Source of the DNA: a virus
Reading direction: 5' to 3' (one strand)
IMG/VR virus record: IMGVR_UViG_3300021964_000130
Span: 1 to 45,935 of that record
Length of the DNA stretch: 45,935 nucleotides
Of the stretch, positions 18,038 through 26,374 are shown piece after piece. Each line of letters starts with the position of its first letter. The first letter of the stretch is position 1. The notes under the pieces are model-generated. The model made no database searches and was not told where the DNA came from. It saw only the letters and a program-made list of their open reading frames with translations. The translations under genes and the position numbers were made by a program.

Positions 18038-18721
18038 TTATCGAGATAAAAAACTATCTAACTTACCCATCAATCTTGACATTCTTTCATCAACAATGGG
18101 TTTCTCCTCAATAGATTCTTCGTATTTCTCTCTATCAGATGGGTCTTGGAATACATATGCACCCGGTGTTGATGGTGATGATACTAAATCAAAACACACC
18201 AATTCAAAATCCTCCTGTACAATATTTTGGCCTTTCTCTGATTTAAGGGATCCTACACCACGAGATGAGATACCAAGTGTTACCCCGTTCATGAGTAACA
18301 TTGCTGCTTGGTCACCTTTAGTACTTACTATACCTGATTTCTTCCATCCGGGTGATAGTAGTAATTTTATTTTACCCATGAGTATTTTACCGTCCCACCA
18401 TGTCTCAGTGATAACGTGTGATACTCTATCTAAATCAATTAATGAAGATGAAGGGTGGTTAAGTTCGTTTAACGCACTTCCCTTACTAATTACGTTTTGA
18501 TACTTGTCTACTTCCTTTTTAAGAACACTCTCAGGGTATATTCTACCATTCTTATTAGGTGTATCGTATTTCTGTAGGACCGCATATAATTCAATATCCT
18601 CTGAAAAGTCTATACCTTTCATTTCGGATATCACGGTTTTATTCTCTTCAGGTGAGATGAACCCCGCGTCGTATTCTATAAGAATTCCTTTCCCCGTTTC
18701 TTTTGGACCAAGTACTTTCAT
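18038..18721 (-). CDS. gp21: Prohead core protease, T4 gp21-like
   Basis: Serine protease that matures the prohead by cutting scaffold, capsid and internal proteins after (L/I)xE. The S73-type catalytic blocks are visible: ELNHP with His89, GISSRGVGSL with Ser152/153, and FELVCFDLVSSPSTPGAYV with Asp178. The C-terminal tail is charged and probably self-cleaved. At 227 aa it has the T4 gp21 length. It lies immediately upstream of gp22 in transcription order with a TATTTATA motif 19 nt before its ATG. Its substrates in this phage probably include gp23 (INE at 58-60) and the proteins with N-terminal targeting-like peptides listed in the findings. Confidence 0.93.
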   Translation of the reverse strand: MKVLGPKETGKGILIEYDAGFISPEENKTVISEMKGIDFSEDIELYAVLQKYDTPNKNGRIYPESVLKKEVDKYQNVISKGSALNELNHPSSSLIDLDRVSHVITETWWDGKILMGKIKLLLSPGWKKSGIVSTKGDQAAMLLMNGVTLGISSRGVGSLKSEKGQNIVQEDFELVCFDLVSSPSTPGAYVFQDPSDREKYEESIEEKPIVDERMSRLMGKLDSFLSR

Positions 18722-18740
18722 GTATCAATAGTTTTATTAC

Positions 18741-18748
18741 TATAAATA
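18741..18748 (-). promoter_or_regulatory. TATTTATA motif upstream of gp21
   Basis: Minus-strand TATTTATA 19 nt before the gp21 ATG; candidate late promoter. Confidence 0.4.
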
Positions 18749-18762
18749 CATCGTAATCCAAG

Positions 18763-19188
18763 TTATTTTTTCTTTTTGTGGAAATTGTATAATAATTTGT
18801 TATCCAAACACGTATCGATTATCTCTCTTAGGAGTTTATCCATATCGTTTTTAAGGGTCTTATCTTTAATATTAATCTGTTCTAACACATAAAGAGTGAT
18901 CTCTATATTCATAAAAGATCTTTTCTCTTTAGTGATTCCCTTTGTTCGGATATCTAAATCAACGATAGATTCAGGCCTGAAAAGACCCACACCTAAGTTA
19001 TAGATAAGTTTTTTTATTTTATTTCTTGAGTTTCTTACGATGGGATCGAAGTCTCCACAACTATGATCAGGTTCCAACCAAGAACTCAAGTTTAGATATA
19101 TTGTTTTTAAATCTTTGTGGTTTATTGTGCCATACCCAATTTTAACGTTTTTGTGATCCCCTAATGGGATGTAACGTCCTAATTTCAT
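18763..19188 (-). CDS. Hypothetical protein, 141 aa, head cluster
   Basis: Unknown. The N-terminal half (MKLGRYIPLGDHKNVKIGYG, then IYLNLSSWLEPDH) reads as beta-rich; the C-terminal half is helical and basic (LLREIIDTCLDNKLLYNFHKKKK). Position between portal and protease genes suggests a head-assembly or completion function, and similar unknowns occupy this place in other marine T4-like phages. No catalytic motif is seen. The 5' region faces the plus-strand bS21 gene, so the two are divergently transcribed from 19189-19289. Confidence 0.6.
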   Translation of the reverse strand: MKLGRYIPLGDHKNVKIGYGTINHKDLKTIYLNLSSWLEPDHSCGDFDPIVRNSRNKIKKLIYNLGVGLFRPESIVDLDIRTKGITKEKRSFMNIEITLYVLEQINIKDKTLKNDMDKLLREIIDTCLDNKLLYNFHKKKK

Positions 19189-19243
19189 TTAATACATACT
19201 TTATTCTCTTTTAATGGTGTTTAATAAAATATAAAGAAAATTA

Positions 19244-19274
19244 TTGAAAAAAACAAATTTTTTTATTATATTTA
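19244..19274 (+). promoter_or_regulatory. Bacteroidetes-type promoter for bS21
   Basis: TTG at 19244-19246, a 20-nt spacer and TATATTTA at 19267-19274 match the Bacteroidetes housekeeping pattern (TTTG, 19-21 nt, TAnnTTTG). The start codon follows 15 nt later, so the leader is very short and lacks a Shine-Dalgarno. Confidence 0.55.
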
Positions 19275-19289
19275 TTGATATTAAGAATT

Positions 19290-19481
19290 ATGCTAATAGT
19301 AAAAGTCAAAAAAGGAAATATTGAAGGTGCGATAAAAAAATTGCGCTCCAAGGTCAGGAACACTAAACAATTAATCAAACTGAGAAAAGAGAAGGAATAT
19401 ACTAAACCTTCAGTAAAGAAGAGACTTAAAAAACAGAAAGCGGTTTATATTCAAAAACTACGAGATCAAGAACATCATTAA
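19290..19481 (+). CDS. rpsU: Ribosomal protein bS21
   Basis: A 63-residue bS21 homologue starting at the ATG at 19290; the open frame reaches a TTG at 19275 inside the promoter, which I reject. The family pattern is clear: VKKGNIEGAIKKLRSKV at the N-terminus, the central EYTKPSVKKRLKKQKA (the F/Y-x-KPS-x-xR signature), then VYIQKLRDQ. bS21 binds the 30S platform near the 3' end of 16S rRNA. In Flavobacterium bS21 takes part in hiding the anti-Shine-Dalgarno; the aromatic residue near the C-terminus (Tyr53 here) appears to be kept. It sits alone on the plus strand inside the minus-strand head cluster, behind a host-type promoter, implying early expression. Phage bS21 genes are known in other marine phages. 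Confidence 0.9.
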   Translation: MLIVKVKKGNIEGAIKKLRSKVRNTKQLIKLRKEKEYTKPSVKKRLKKQKAVYIQKLRDQEHH

Positions 19482-19514
19482 AAAACCCCCACTAAAGTTA
19501 TACAATAGTGAGGG
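19480..19514 (-). terminator. Rho-independent terminator (minus strand)
   Basis: On the minus strand CCCTCACTA pairs with TAGTGGGGG (one G-U) around an 11-nt loop, followed by six T. It ends transcripts coming from the portal region just before they would run antisense into bS21. Confidence 0.75.
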
Positions 19515-19552
19515 TCATTACCTCTAAGGTAGCCGCCGTAAAGGAAATATTC

Positions 19553-20287
19553 TTAACCTAATAAACCATCTAATAAATCTTCTAAACGATACAGGTTATA
19601 CTTACTGTAATTCATTTCTGAAATCTCTTTTCTAACCATATCCGCCTTGGTCTTAAATTCTTTGTCTGATCCAACCAACTCATCTAACTTAGAATTAATA
19701 CTTTCGTGTAATGTTTTAGTTTTCTCTTCAACCTCTGACTGAGTTAAACCTAAGATAGACTTTAGTTTCGTTTTATCTTCTTCAGATAATGTTTTATCAT
19801 AACTAACATTGAAGTTATTCACTAATACTGAATTCAATAAAGATTCATTTACTCCCTGTTCAACCTCTAATGTGTCTGATACCTTATTTTTAGTTAGGTG
19901 TTCTACTAACGACTTCTTAGCGACAACCTTTTCAGAAATGTTACCCAATTTATCAGGACACGATAAAACGTCTAAAGACTCGTACAATGGGTTTTCTGTT
20001 TTTTCAACACCTTTTAATGATTCATTTAAATCAAAAACTGATTTACTAACATCATGATGTTTATCCTTTAGTACTTTTGATAATTCCTCAACATAAAGTT
20101 GTGCGGTTTCTTTATCATCGAAACTCATCGTCTCAATGTCTTCGTACAAAGAATACATTTCCTTTAAAACCGTACTATTCATGATAGGTTTAAAGTATTT
20201 TTTAAGATTTTCTTTGAAATCTTTCTTACCGTATGATTCAGTTAACTTAACTAAAACCTTATTTTTTACATGTCCAAATGTAGCCAT
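19553..20287 (-). CDS. Hypothetical protein, 244 aa, downstream of portal
   Basis: Helical, charged protein with no recognised family. It begins MATFGHVKNKVLVKLTESYGK, then long helices rich in Lys, Glu, Leu and Ser (SLYEDIETMSFDDKETAQLY; LSEEDKTKLKSILGLTQSEV). It starts 2 nt after the portal stop codon, so it is co-transcribed with gp20, and the transcript ends at the hairpin at 19480. A scaffold or prohead-core component would fit the location and composition. T4 has the core proteins gp67 and gp68 in this region, but no sequence similarity is evident. Confidence 0.6.
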   Translation of the reverse strand: MATFGHVKNKVLVKLTESYGKKDFKENLKKYFKPIMNSTVLKEMYSLYEDIETMSFDDKETAQLYVEELSKVLKDKHHDVSKSVFDLNESLKGVEKTENPLYESLDVLSCPDKLGNISEKVVAKKSLVEHLTKNKVSDTLEVEQGVNESLLNSVLVNNFNVSYDKTLSEEDKTKLKSILGLTQSEVEEKTKTLHESINSKLDELVGSDKEFKTKADMVRKEISEMNYSKYNLYRLEDLLDGLLG

Positions 20288-20289
20288 AA

Positions 20290-22125
20290 TTATTCGTTTA
20301 TAATGTCTTTGAGTTTATTCTCTATCTCATAAATATTCTTTTGTGCCTTATCGACATCAAAAAGATCATCAAATTCTTGAGATTCATCACCTAACATACC
20401 TAATATCTTAGATTTCTTAGTTGATGTTTTGGATTCAGATAATGGTTCGTCTCCACCGATATCAGGTGGTGGGGGCGATCCTCCTCCAATATCACCACCT
20501 AAGTCTCCACCGGTATCACCTCCTTCTGCAGGTGACATCGAATCTTCCATTGCTTGTCTTTCCTCTTCAGGAATTCCGTACTTCTTATCTACCTCATCAA
20601 ATACCCCTGTTCTCTTAATGATGTTTTGGGTAATACCTAACTCAGCACCCAACGCTCTCTCAAGTCTCTGTTGTTGTAGATCAAGAATAACATCGTTATC
20701 ACTCATACCAAGTATGTTCTTCTTAGCCCATGTATGTGAAACAGGTTGGATACCGATCTGAGATTGATCTGAAGTTGCATCTTTATATAGAGTAATCTTC
20801 TCTTTCCACTGTTCAATCTTAAGTAAATCTGATTGTGCCGATGGATTTGTAAGTGATAATGTGAAATTATCTAACTCATCCTCTAAACCTAATAGGTAGA
20901 GATGTACTAATGCAATTTTATTTAATTCTTGTATTAGGGATTTTTGTACTCTATTGATTGTTCTTGCAAAACGTATATCCATAAGTGCAAGACTCTTACC
21001 CTCACCAACGATCTCTTCAAAACCTAAGAACGCCTTTGGTATTCTAAGTGCTGCGAGAAGTTTCTTTTGGATATATTCGATATCGGCAATTTCACCTAAG
21101 TTCTGAGCTCCCGGTAAAGTTTCAATTGGAGATGACTGTGATGGATCACGAACAGGAATGAAATAATCTTGATCAACCGCCATTTGGTTGTATCTCATAT
21201 CTACCTGACCATTTCTTTGATCGACAATCTGATCTCTTTTAAACTTGTTGGCGACACGTTGTACGTACGCCTCGATATCTTTATCATCCATGTTACCCAC
21301 GAATACTTTGAATACCCTTCTTTCAGGTGCCCTCGAAGTTCTATAGATTAACATAGCATCCTCCGCAAGAAGTAATTGTTTCCAAATACGTCTTACTTTA
21401 TCTAACATAGAAGTTCCATAAGGGAGTTTTCTATCATCACCCAATAATCTAAAGTGTGCGACTTCCCACGCTTGGAATTCCATATCCTTATTCTTCCAAG
21501 TAAATCTTAACTCTCTACTTGGTAACTGAACACCTGCAGATGGTTCTGATTTGTGTACATGAGATGCGGCACCTTCATGTCTTTCAATTTCAATATTGGG
21601 TAACTGTTGACATCCAACCACACCTCTTTCAGGATCTATTTTTAGATAAACAAAATTATCCCCATACTTTGCCAAACCTCTACACCACATTTGTAGGTTA
21701 GTGTTAATGTCAAGTACGTTATTAAAAAGATCTTCTAATATGTTTCTAACTCTTTTAGATTCTGAATATACGGTTAGTATTTGACCCTTTTCTGAAAGTG
21801 TCGTAGATTCCTCTGAATAGATATCTAAAGCCGCAGATATCTCAGGAGTAAATTCCATTGATTCATAATCGTAATATGCTGCCAACCTATTTGGTTCGTA
21901 ATAAACCGATTGATTATATAGGGACTGATCCAATTTAGTCCACTTATCCGCAATGTATTGTGATTGTTGTCTTTGTAGAAGTTCTCTCTCGAAATCCTCT
22001 TTACTATCTGTTTTTAACAGTTTGTCTCTATCAAACTTATACTGCGGAGGGGTTGACGGTTTTTCCGTTTGGAAACCGAACACCTTCGTCAATCTTTGAT
22101 AAACTGTCAAATTTTCTTGAGCCAT
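20290..22125 (-). CDS. gp20: Portal protein, T4 gp20-like
   Basis: A 611-residue portal of the T4 type, forming the dodecameric DNA channel at the special vertex and the docking site for terminase and neck. Recognisable blocks include EFTPEISAALDIYSEESTT, MWCRGLAKYGDNFVYLKID, AHFRLLGDDRKLPYGTSML and the strongly conserved LRIPKAFLGFEEIVGEGKSL. The C-terminal 80 residues are a low-complexity Gly/Pro/Asp tail (GGDTGGDLGGDIGGGSPPPP), longer than in T4 (524 aa). Start is the ATG after a TATTTATT motif. T4 genes 18 and 19 are absent between this gene and gp17. Confidence 0.95.
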   Translation of the reverse strand: MAQENLTVYQRLTKVFGFQTEKPSTPPQYKFDRDKLLKTDSKEDFERELLQRQQSQYIADKWTKLDQSLYNQSVYYEPNRLAAYYDYESMEFTPEISAALDIYSEESTTLSEKGQILTVYSESKRVRNILEDLFNNVLDINTNLQMWCRGLAKYGDNFVYLKIDPERGVVGCQQLPNIEIERHEGAASHVHKSEPSAGVQLPSRELRFTWKNKDMEFQAWEVAHFRLLGDDRKLPYGTSMLDKVRRIWKQLLLAEDAMLIYRTSRAPERRVFKVFVGNMDDKDIEAYVQRVANKFKRDQIVDQRNGQVDMRYNQMAVDQDYFIPVRDPSQSSPIETLPGAQNLGEIADIEYIQKKLLAALRIPKAFLGFEEIVGEGKSLALMDIRFARTINRVQKSLIQELNKIALVHLYLLGLEDELDNFTLSLTNPSAQSDLLKIEQWKEKITLYKDATSDQSQIGIQPVSHTWAKKNILGMSDNDVILDLQQQRLERALGAELGITQNIIKRTGVFDEVDKKYGIPEEERQAMEDSMSPAEGGDTGGDLGGDIGGGSPPPPDIGGDEPLSESKTSTKKSKILGMLGDESQEFDDLFDVDKAQKNIYEIENKLKDIINE

Positions 22126-22128
22126 ACT

Positions 22129-22136
22129 AATAAATA
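22129..22136 (-). promoter_or_regulatory. TATTTATT motif, 3 nt before portal ATG
   Basis: Minus strand TATTTATT, AGT, then the portal ATG. Same arrangement as at 42047 and 43000. Confidence 0.45.
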
Positions 22137-22171
22137 TTAAACTTTATAATATACGTTTTTTTTTCGACATT

Positions 22172-23950
22172 TTAAAGTTGTTTAGATTTACCACCAAACA
22201 ACCACGAGTACTCTTGGTACTGTTCTCTCGATAAATTATTGTTTGAGGGGTTGTGTGGTTGTCCGTCCATTGACATTGAACCCACTGCATCAAACGCGGT
22301 TCCATGCGAGTAAAACGATTTTTTCGGTTCGTAGGTTCTTTCGGATAAAACCCACGAATCTAACATCGCCTTATTTGCACTATCATTTCTCTTTAATTGG
22401 GTAAAACAGATATCCCCCACATACATCGCAATTGCCATGGCCATGATTGCATCATCATGTGCTCCTTTCATATGATTTGGTCTACCATTAATGTAAACAA
22501 AGGTGTTTAATTCATTAAGTAGTCTTGATGACCTAACCACAAACCCATGTCTTAATTGTTCCTCGAAACTTGCAACGATTTGGGTTCTTTTATTATTAAA
22601 GTTTATACCGGGTATCTTCTCTTGTGCTTTCTTGTTATACTCCCACATATTCATGGAATTAACTCCATCAATATATTGATCTTTGTACCCCATTTCTTGT
22701 AGTTTACGTGATGTTGCAATACCCATACCACCTGTTATATCGGTGGCAACAAACGACTTATATAATGTCCCCCATTTGTATACGATTGATGCTAAATCAT
22801 CAGGGGGTATTTTACCAACATATTCCGCAACTTGTTCTCTTTCATCAAAGTCGATTACACAGATAGAAGACGCGTCTGCACTATCACCTCTTGAAACGTC
22901 GACACCCATTATATACCTATGACCTTCCACAGGTTCTTTCCACATCCACATCGTGCCCTGCATGTATTTTTCTACAGGGTCCTTTATCATCGTTTTTCTA
23001 ATTCTTTCCTGAATGTCATTTGGGATAACACCATCCCCTGAACCAAGGAAATCACACTCCAATTCCTGTGCGATTTTTCTCTTATCGTATTTGAATTTTT
23101 TAGCCATGTTCTCAAACCAATGAGAATAGGGTTTGTATCCTTCTTCGAGTAGTTCTTCATAACGTTGCCAACCTTCATCTAATGTTATCTCATCGTCGTT
23201 ATATTGTTCACGATTTAACATGTAGTGAGTGATGTCATCAACTTTTAACCATTTAAGGTCGGATGCATAACGTGGATCTTTAAACCACCTTAAATCGGTG
23301 ATTTTAAAATCGTTCATACCTCTCACCGCTTGATCATATACCCCATAATAGATTGGGTCATAACCGTTAGGTGTTGAGATTAGAATAACCTTACCACCCG
23401 TTGATAAGGATGCCATACACGCAGCCCAAAAATCTTCCCCCGCTTCGATATATGCCGCTTCGTCAAATACAAGTACTGTTGGTGTAAAACCACGAAGTGC
23501 ATCTGCGGATGTCGCAACGGCCTTAACTTCTGAACCATTATTCATCCTAAAACGACTCTCCGAATTTTTATCAGGTGAAAACCCAACATTTATCCACTCA
23601 GGCCATTGATCTAAGAATCCACGTATTTTGTTCGCCATCTCGATGGCTGTATCTCTTTTATTCGCAATGATCAATATCCTCTCAGGATTGTCAGGACTTG
23701 CAGTTTGTATCTTCTTGGATAACCACGCCGCTGTCACTGTAGATACACCCGCTTGTCTATATTTACGAGTGATATTTTCGTTGTAGTTGTCATAATCATT
23801 AATCAATTCAATTTGATCAGGAAATAACTCTAACGGTACATACTTCTTTTGTGTGTTATCGTATGTTTGTAGATATGTCTTCAACGCATATGGAGTATCT
23901 TTCATGATCTTGGCATACTCCTTAAGTTGTAATAGTTTGTTCTTATCCAT
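22172..23950 (-). CDS. gp17: Terminase large subunit, T4 gp17-like
   Basis: Packaging motor ATPase and headful nuclease, 592 aa. The ATPase half has KYRQAGVSTVTAAWLSK as the Walker A region, with Val where T4 gp17 has the usual GKT lysine (a deviant arrangement seen in many terminases, in which an upstream basic residue may substitute), and Walker B/catalytic Glu in TVLVFDEAAYIEAG. The coupling motif region ILISTPNG follows. The RNase H-like nuclease half shows MGVDVSRGDSADASSICVID, VATDITGGMGIAT and HDDAIMAMAIAMY with the three acidic ligands. A TATTTATA motif stands 4 nt before the ATG and a terminator for the upstream transcript lies just beyond it. Confidence 0.95.
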   Translation of the reverse strand: MDKNKLLQLKEYAKIMKDTPYALKTYLQTYDNTQKKYVPLELFPDQIELINDYDNYNENITRKYRQAGVSTVTAAWLSKKIQTASPDNPERILIIANKRDTAIEMANKIRGFLDQWPEWINVGFSPDKNSESRFRMNNGSEVKAVATSADALRGFTPTVLVFDEAAYIEAGEDFWAACMASLSTGGKVILISTPNGYDPIYYGVYDQAVRGMNDFKITDLRWFKDPRYASDLKWLKVDDITHYMLNREQYNDDEITLDEGWQRYEELLEEGYKPYSHWFENMAKKFKYDKRKIAQELECDFLGSGDGVIPNDIQERIRKTMIKDPVEKYMQGTMWMWKEPVEGHRYIMGVDVSRGDSADASSICVIDFDEREQVAEYVGKIPPDDLASIVYKWGTLYKSFVATDITGGMGIATSRKLQEMGYKDQYIDGVNSMNMWEYNKKAQEKIPGINFNNKRTQIVASFEEQLRHGFVVRSSRLLNELNTFVYINGRPNHMKGAHDDAIMAMAIAMYVGDICFTQLKRNDSANKAMLDSWVLSERTYEPKKSFYSHGTAFDAVGSMSMDGQPHNPSNNNLSREQYQEYSWLFGGKSKQL

Positions 23951-23954
23951 ATCC

Positions 23955-23962
23955 TATAAATA
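23955..23962 (-). promoter_or_regulatory. TATTTATA motif, 4 nt before terminase ATG
   Basis: Minus strand TATTTATA, GGAT, ATG. It lies directly after the T-run of the preceding terminator, so a new promoter is needed here; this is good contextual support for promoter function. Confidence 0.5.
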
Positions 23963-23963
23963 C

Positions 23964-23990
23964 AAAAAAAGTGGTCGTGTTGACCACTTT
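23964..23990 (-). terminator. Rho-independent terminator before gp17
   Basis: Minus-strand stem AAAGTGGTC / GACCACTTT, loop AACAC, then a T-run. It closes the transcript of the gene ending at 23994. Confidence 0.82.
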
Positions 23991-23993
23991 GAG

Positions 23994-25358
23994 TTATACT
24001 TCAATATCGTCATCATAACGATCGTCCATATCGGGACCATCATCGGAGTCGTCACGAGGTGATAATCCAATCCCTAACGAACCGAGGAATCCCTTTAATC
24101 CATCGTCTTCTTCATTTCCGAATTCTTTGTTGTATTGATCTTCTTCGTAGTCTTCATTTTGTAAATCTGAAATGATTTGATCAACCATCTTACTTAAAAT
24201 ATCTTTACCTAAATCACTTCCTTTTAATATTTCCTTTGACACCTTGAAAAATTCTTGAGTATCTAATGCCGAAAATCTCGAGAATAAATAATTTTGAATA
24301 TGTTTCATATCATCATCCATGAGTTTCTCAGGATATGACTCTCTAAACTTACTCCAAATAGTAGGTCCCAATCTAAGGTCCCATACTTCCGCAGGTAAAG
24401 TGTCAGTTTTGGACATTACCATTTCCGCAGATCTTGGGTCATCGGGTAAACCTTGTGTACCCATAATCTCCATAACACCCTTAATCACTTCATGAATTAG
24501 TGCGGGGAAAAATACCGCCCTTGCAACTACTGTTGGTGGGTCAGTTTCTGTGTTGATTTCTTCTTTACCGGCGAAATTACCACCACCCATTCCTTGTTCT
24601 AACATTCCATCAGGTAAAACCCAATACATTAAATCATTAACGGACATTAGGATACCATATTGATTAACAATGTTGGGGTTTCTCTCTGTTAATTGATCAG
24701 CAACCAATTCGAACATATAATGTCCCTTTTTTGATGCCCCCTGAATTAACGCATTAATGAAACGTCTTTTTGCGGTCTCCTGATCAAACTTTTCAAACGC
24801 ATCGATGAAATCTTCAACATCGTCTTCTGCCTCTTCAGGGTTAACACCAAATTGTTGTTCGATTTCCTCTTCACTTGGGTCTTCACCTTGTTGTTGGAAA
24901 CCTTCACCATCTATTTGTCCTAAACCAACTAATTTGGCATCAAACTGTAGAGCTCCCTCAGGTAAAGACATCTCCTTCTTAACCAATTCTACCGCTAAGT
25001 TTTCTAAGTACTCTTTATTTTCTGATTCAAACTGTAAAACACTATTCAACATTTGTCTCATTGTGGACATCAATTGCATTAATGTGTTTTGGTCAGTCAC
25101 ATTACCTTCTTGACCCGTATATCTTTTAACCTTTGCAATTACGTCTTTAAATCTTTGAGACGCTAATAGTTCCTCCCAATTAGAAGGTAAACCTTCAGGT
25201 TCTTGATCAGGGAATGCGGGATTGTCTTTGAATGGTGTTTCTTTCGATGATAATTTATCTTCGAGACCCGGTTCTATTCTTTCAGGATTATCACCATAAT
25301 CCATGGGCATTTCTTTTATTCCCTTTACTGTTTCGAGTAATTCTTTTTTTGTTATCAT
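23994..25358 (-). CDS. Acidic hypothetical protein, 454 aa
   Basis: Not recognised. The protein is acidic throughout with a short N-terminal helix (MITKKELLETVKGIKE), a helical middle (MQLMSTMRQMLNSVLQFESE), a conserved-looking central region (YGILMSVNDLMYWVLPDGML; AVFFPALIHEVIKGVMEIMG; LRLGPTIWSKFRESYPE) and an Asp-rich C-terminus. The central region looks like a folded domain rather than low complexity. It overlaps the upstream gene by 4 nt and is the last gene of that transcript (terminator at 23964). Given its place before gp17, a virion or packaging-related role is likely, without direct evidence. Confidence 0.6.
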   Translation of the reverse strand: MITKKELLETVKGIKEMPMDYGDNPERIEPGLEDKLSSKETPFKDNPAFPDQEPEGLPSNWEELLASQRFKDVIAKVKRYTGQEGNVTDQNTLMQLMSTMRQMLNSVLQFESENKEYLENLAVELVKKEMSLPEGALQFDAKLVGLGQIDGEGFQQQGEDPSEEEIEQQFGVNPEEAEDDVEDFIDAFEKFDQETAKRRFINALIQGASKKGHYMFELVADQLTERNPNIVNQYGILMSVNDLMYWVLPDGMLEQGMGGGNFAGKEEINTETDPPTVVARAVFFPALIHEVIKGVMEIMGTQGLPDDPRSAEMVMSKTDTLPAEVWDLRLGPTIWSKFRESYPEKLMDDDMKHIQNYLFSRFSALDTQEFFKVSKEILKGSDLGKDILSKMVDQIISDLQNEDYEEDQYNKEFGNEEDDGLKGFLGSLGIGLSPRDDSDDGPDMDDRYDDDIEV

Positions 25359-25972
25359 TCTGCCGCCATTTTTAAATCAAGACCCAAACCTGAAAAACTT
25401 AACTCTTTAGGTAATTTTGCTTTAGGTTTTGGTTTATGTTTTGGTTCGAACGGATTCTCTCTTTTCGGTTTACCCGGCCTTGTTGTTGGTTTCTCTCTTA
25501 CAGGTGCGTCTGTATCAGGTTTAGATGGAGATGGTTGTTGTTCGTCTACACTAAACATATTTTTTGCCGCAACTAAACTATCCGCACTATCACTAAGAGA
25601 ACCAATCATTTCATATATTTCTTTTTTGGTGGTCACTTCAGGGTGGTAGTTTTTCAAAACAACCCCTTCTACCCACTCATTCATTTCTTCTTTAGGTTTC
25701 TTTCCTGATTTCTTTTTTGAAATTGCAATTGCCGCTTGTTGAGATGGAGAGGACGCTTCTTCAACTTCCTCATCCTCTTCAGTGACTTTTAAGACATCGT
25801 CGTCACCCAACTTATCTTTTACCTGATCTATTTTTTCCGCAGGTACTTCAATCGTTGCTTCAGAAATAAATCTATCAGATAACTCATTTATTTGTTTATC
25901 TGTGAGGTTTGATAGGAATTCTAAACTTAATCCTTCACCTAAAAGTTTATTGATAACGTCTTTTCTTTTCAT
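25355..25972 (-). CDS. Hypothetical protein, 205 aa, Pro/Lys-rich C-terminus
   Basis: Unknown. The N-terminal 40 residues are helical and end in SDRFISEATIEVP; FISEA resembles the end of T4 internal-protein targeting peptides (FIxEA) and provides a possible gp21 site after Glu38. A middle motif SPSQQAAIAISKKKSGKKP is one I associate with marine phage proteins. Residues 150-190 are Pro/Lys/Arg-rich (EPKHKPKPKAKLPKE), probably disordered. Both ends overlap neighbouring genes by 4 nt (ATGA type), so it is co-translated with 25969 and 23994. Confidence 0.58.
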   Translation of the reverse strand: MKRKDVINKLLGEGLSLEFLSNLTDKQINELSDRFISEATIEVPAEKIDQVKDKLGDDDVLKVTEEDEEVEEASSPSQQAAIAISKKKSGKKPKEEMNEWVEGVVLKNYHPEVTTKKEIYEMIGSLSDSADSLVAAKNMFSVDEQQPSPSKPDTDAPVREKPTTRPGKPKRENPFEPKHKPKPKAKLPKELSFSGLGLDLKMAAE

Positions 25973-26373
25973 AATCCTATATTGAAATTTAATTCTTCTT
26001 TTATTAGGTGAAATCCTCTTGATTCTATTTTAGTGTTTACTGAATCTAATTTTTCCCCAAATGAGAATGTGAGTCTTTCAAATTCACTTTCATAATCAAA
26101 TTTTTCCCACCCTAATGAAATAACACCATCAACGGCATCGATAATACCGAAGTAGTCTGATTTTTGTACTAAATCTAATTCAATGTCACTGTTCTTTAAG
26201 ACACCAACTAAACTAACGTACTCTAAATCGGGCGATAATGATTCGGGGTATGTTGAGGCAGGGATATGATACCATTCTTCTATATCAAATTCAGTCTGAT
26301 CACTGAAGATAAATTCATATTGTTTCTGACCTTTATAGTCAGAACCAATCTCATTGATATAGATTAGTCTCAT
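25969..26373 (-). CDS. Hypothetical protein, 134 aa
   Basis: Unknown, mixed alpha/beta. It begins MRLIYINEIGSDYKGQKQYEF and has beta-rich segments (YVSLVGVLKNSDIELDLVQK; YFGIIDAVDGVISLGWEKF) and a C-terminal ESRGFHLIKEELNFNIGL. Similar short proteins with the IYINEIGxDYKGxxxYEF start occur in marine T4-like phages next to structural genes, as far as I recall. It lies 1 nt after the upstream acidic gene and overlaps the next by 4 nt. No catalytic motif. Confidence 0.6.
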   Translation of the reverse strand: MRLIYINEIGSDYKGQKQYEFIFSDQTEFDIEEWYHIPASTYPESLSPDLEYVSLVGVLKNSDIELDLVQKSDYFGIIDAVDGVISLGWEKFDYESEFERLTFSFGEKLDSVNTKIESRGFHLIKEELNFNIGL

Positions 26374-26374
26374 C

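Noticed and set aside
19275-19289. TTG start for bS21
   Set aside because: Adds five non-family residues and overlaps the promoter; the ATG gives the normal bS21 N-terminus.
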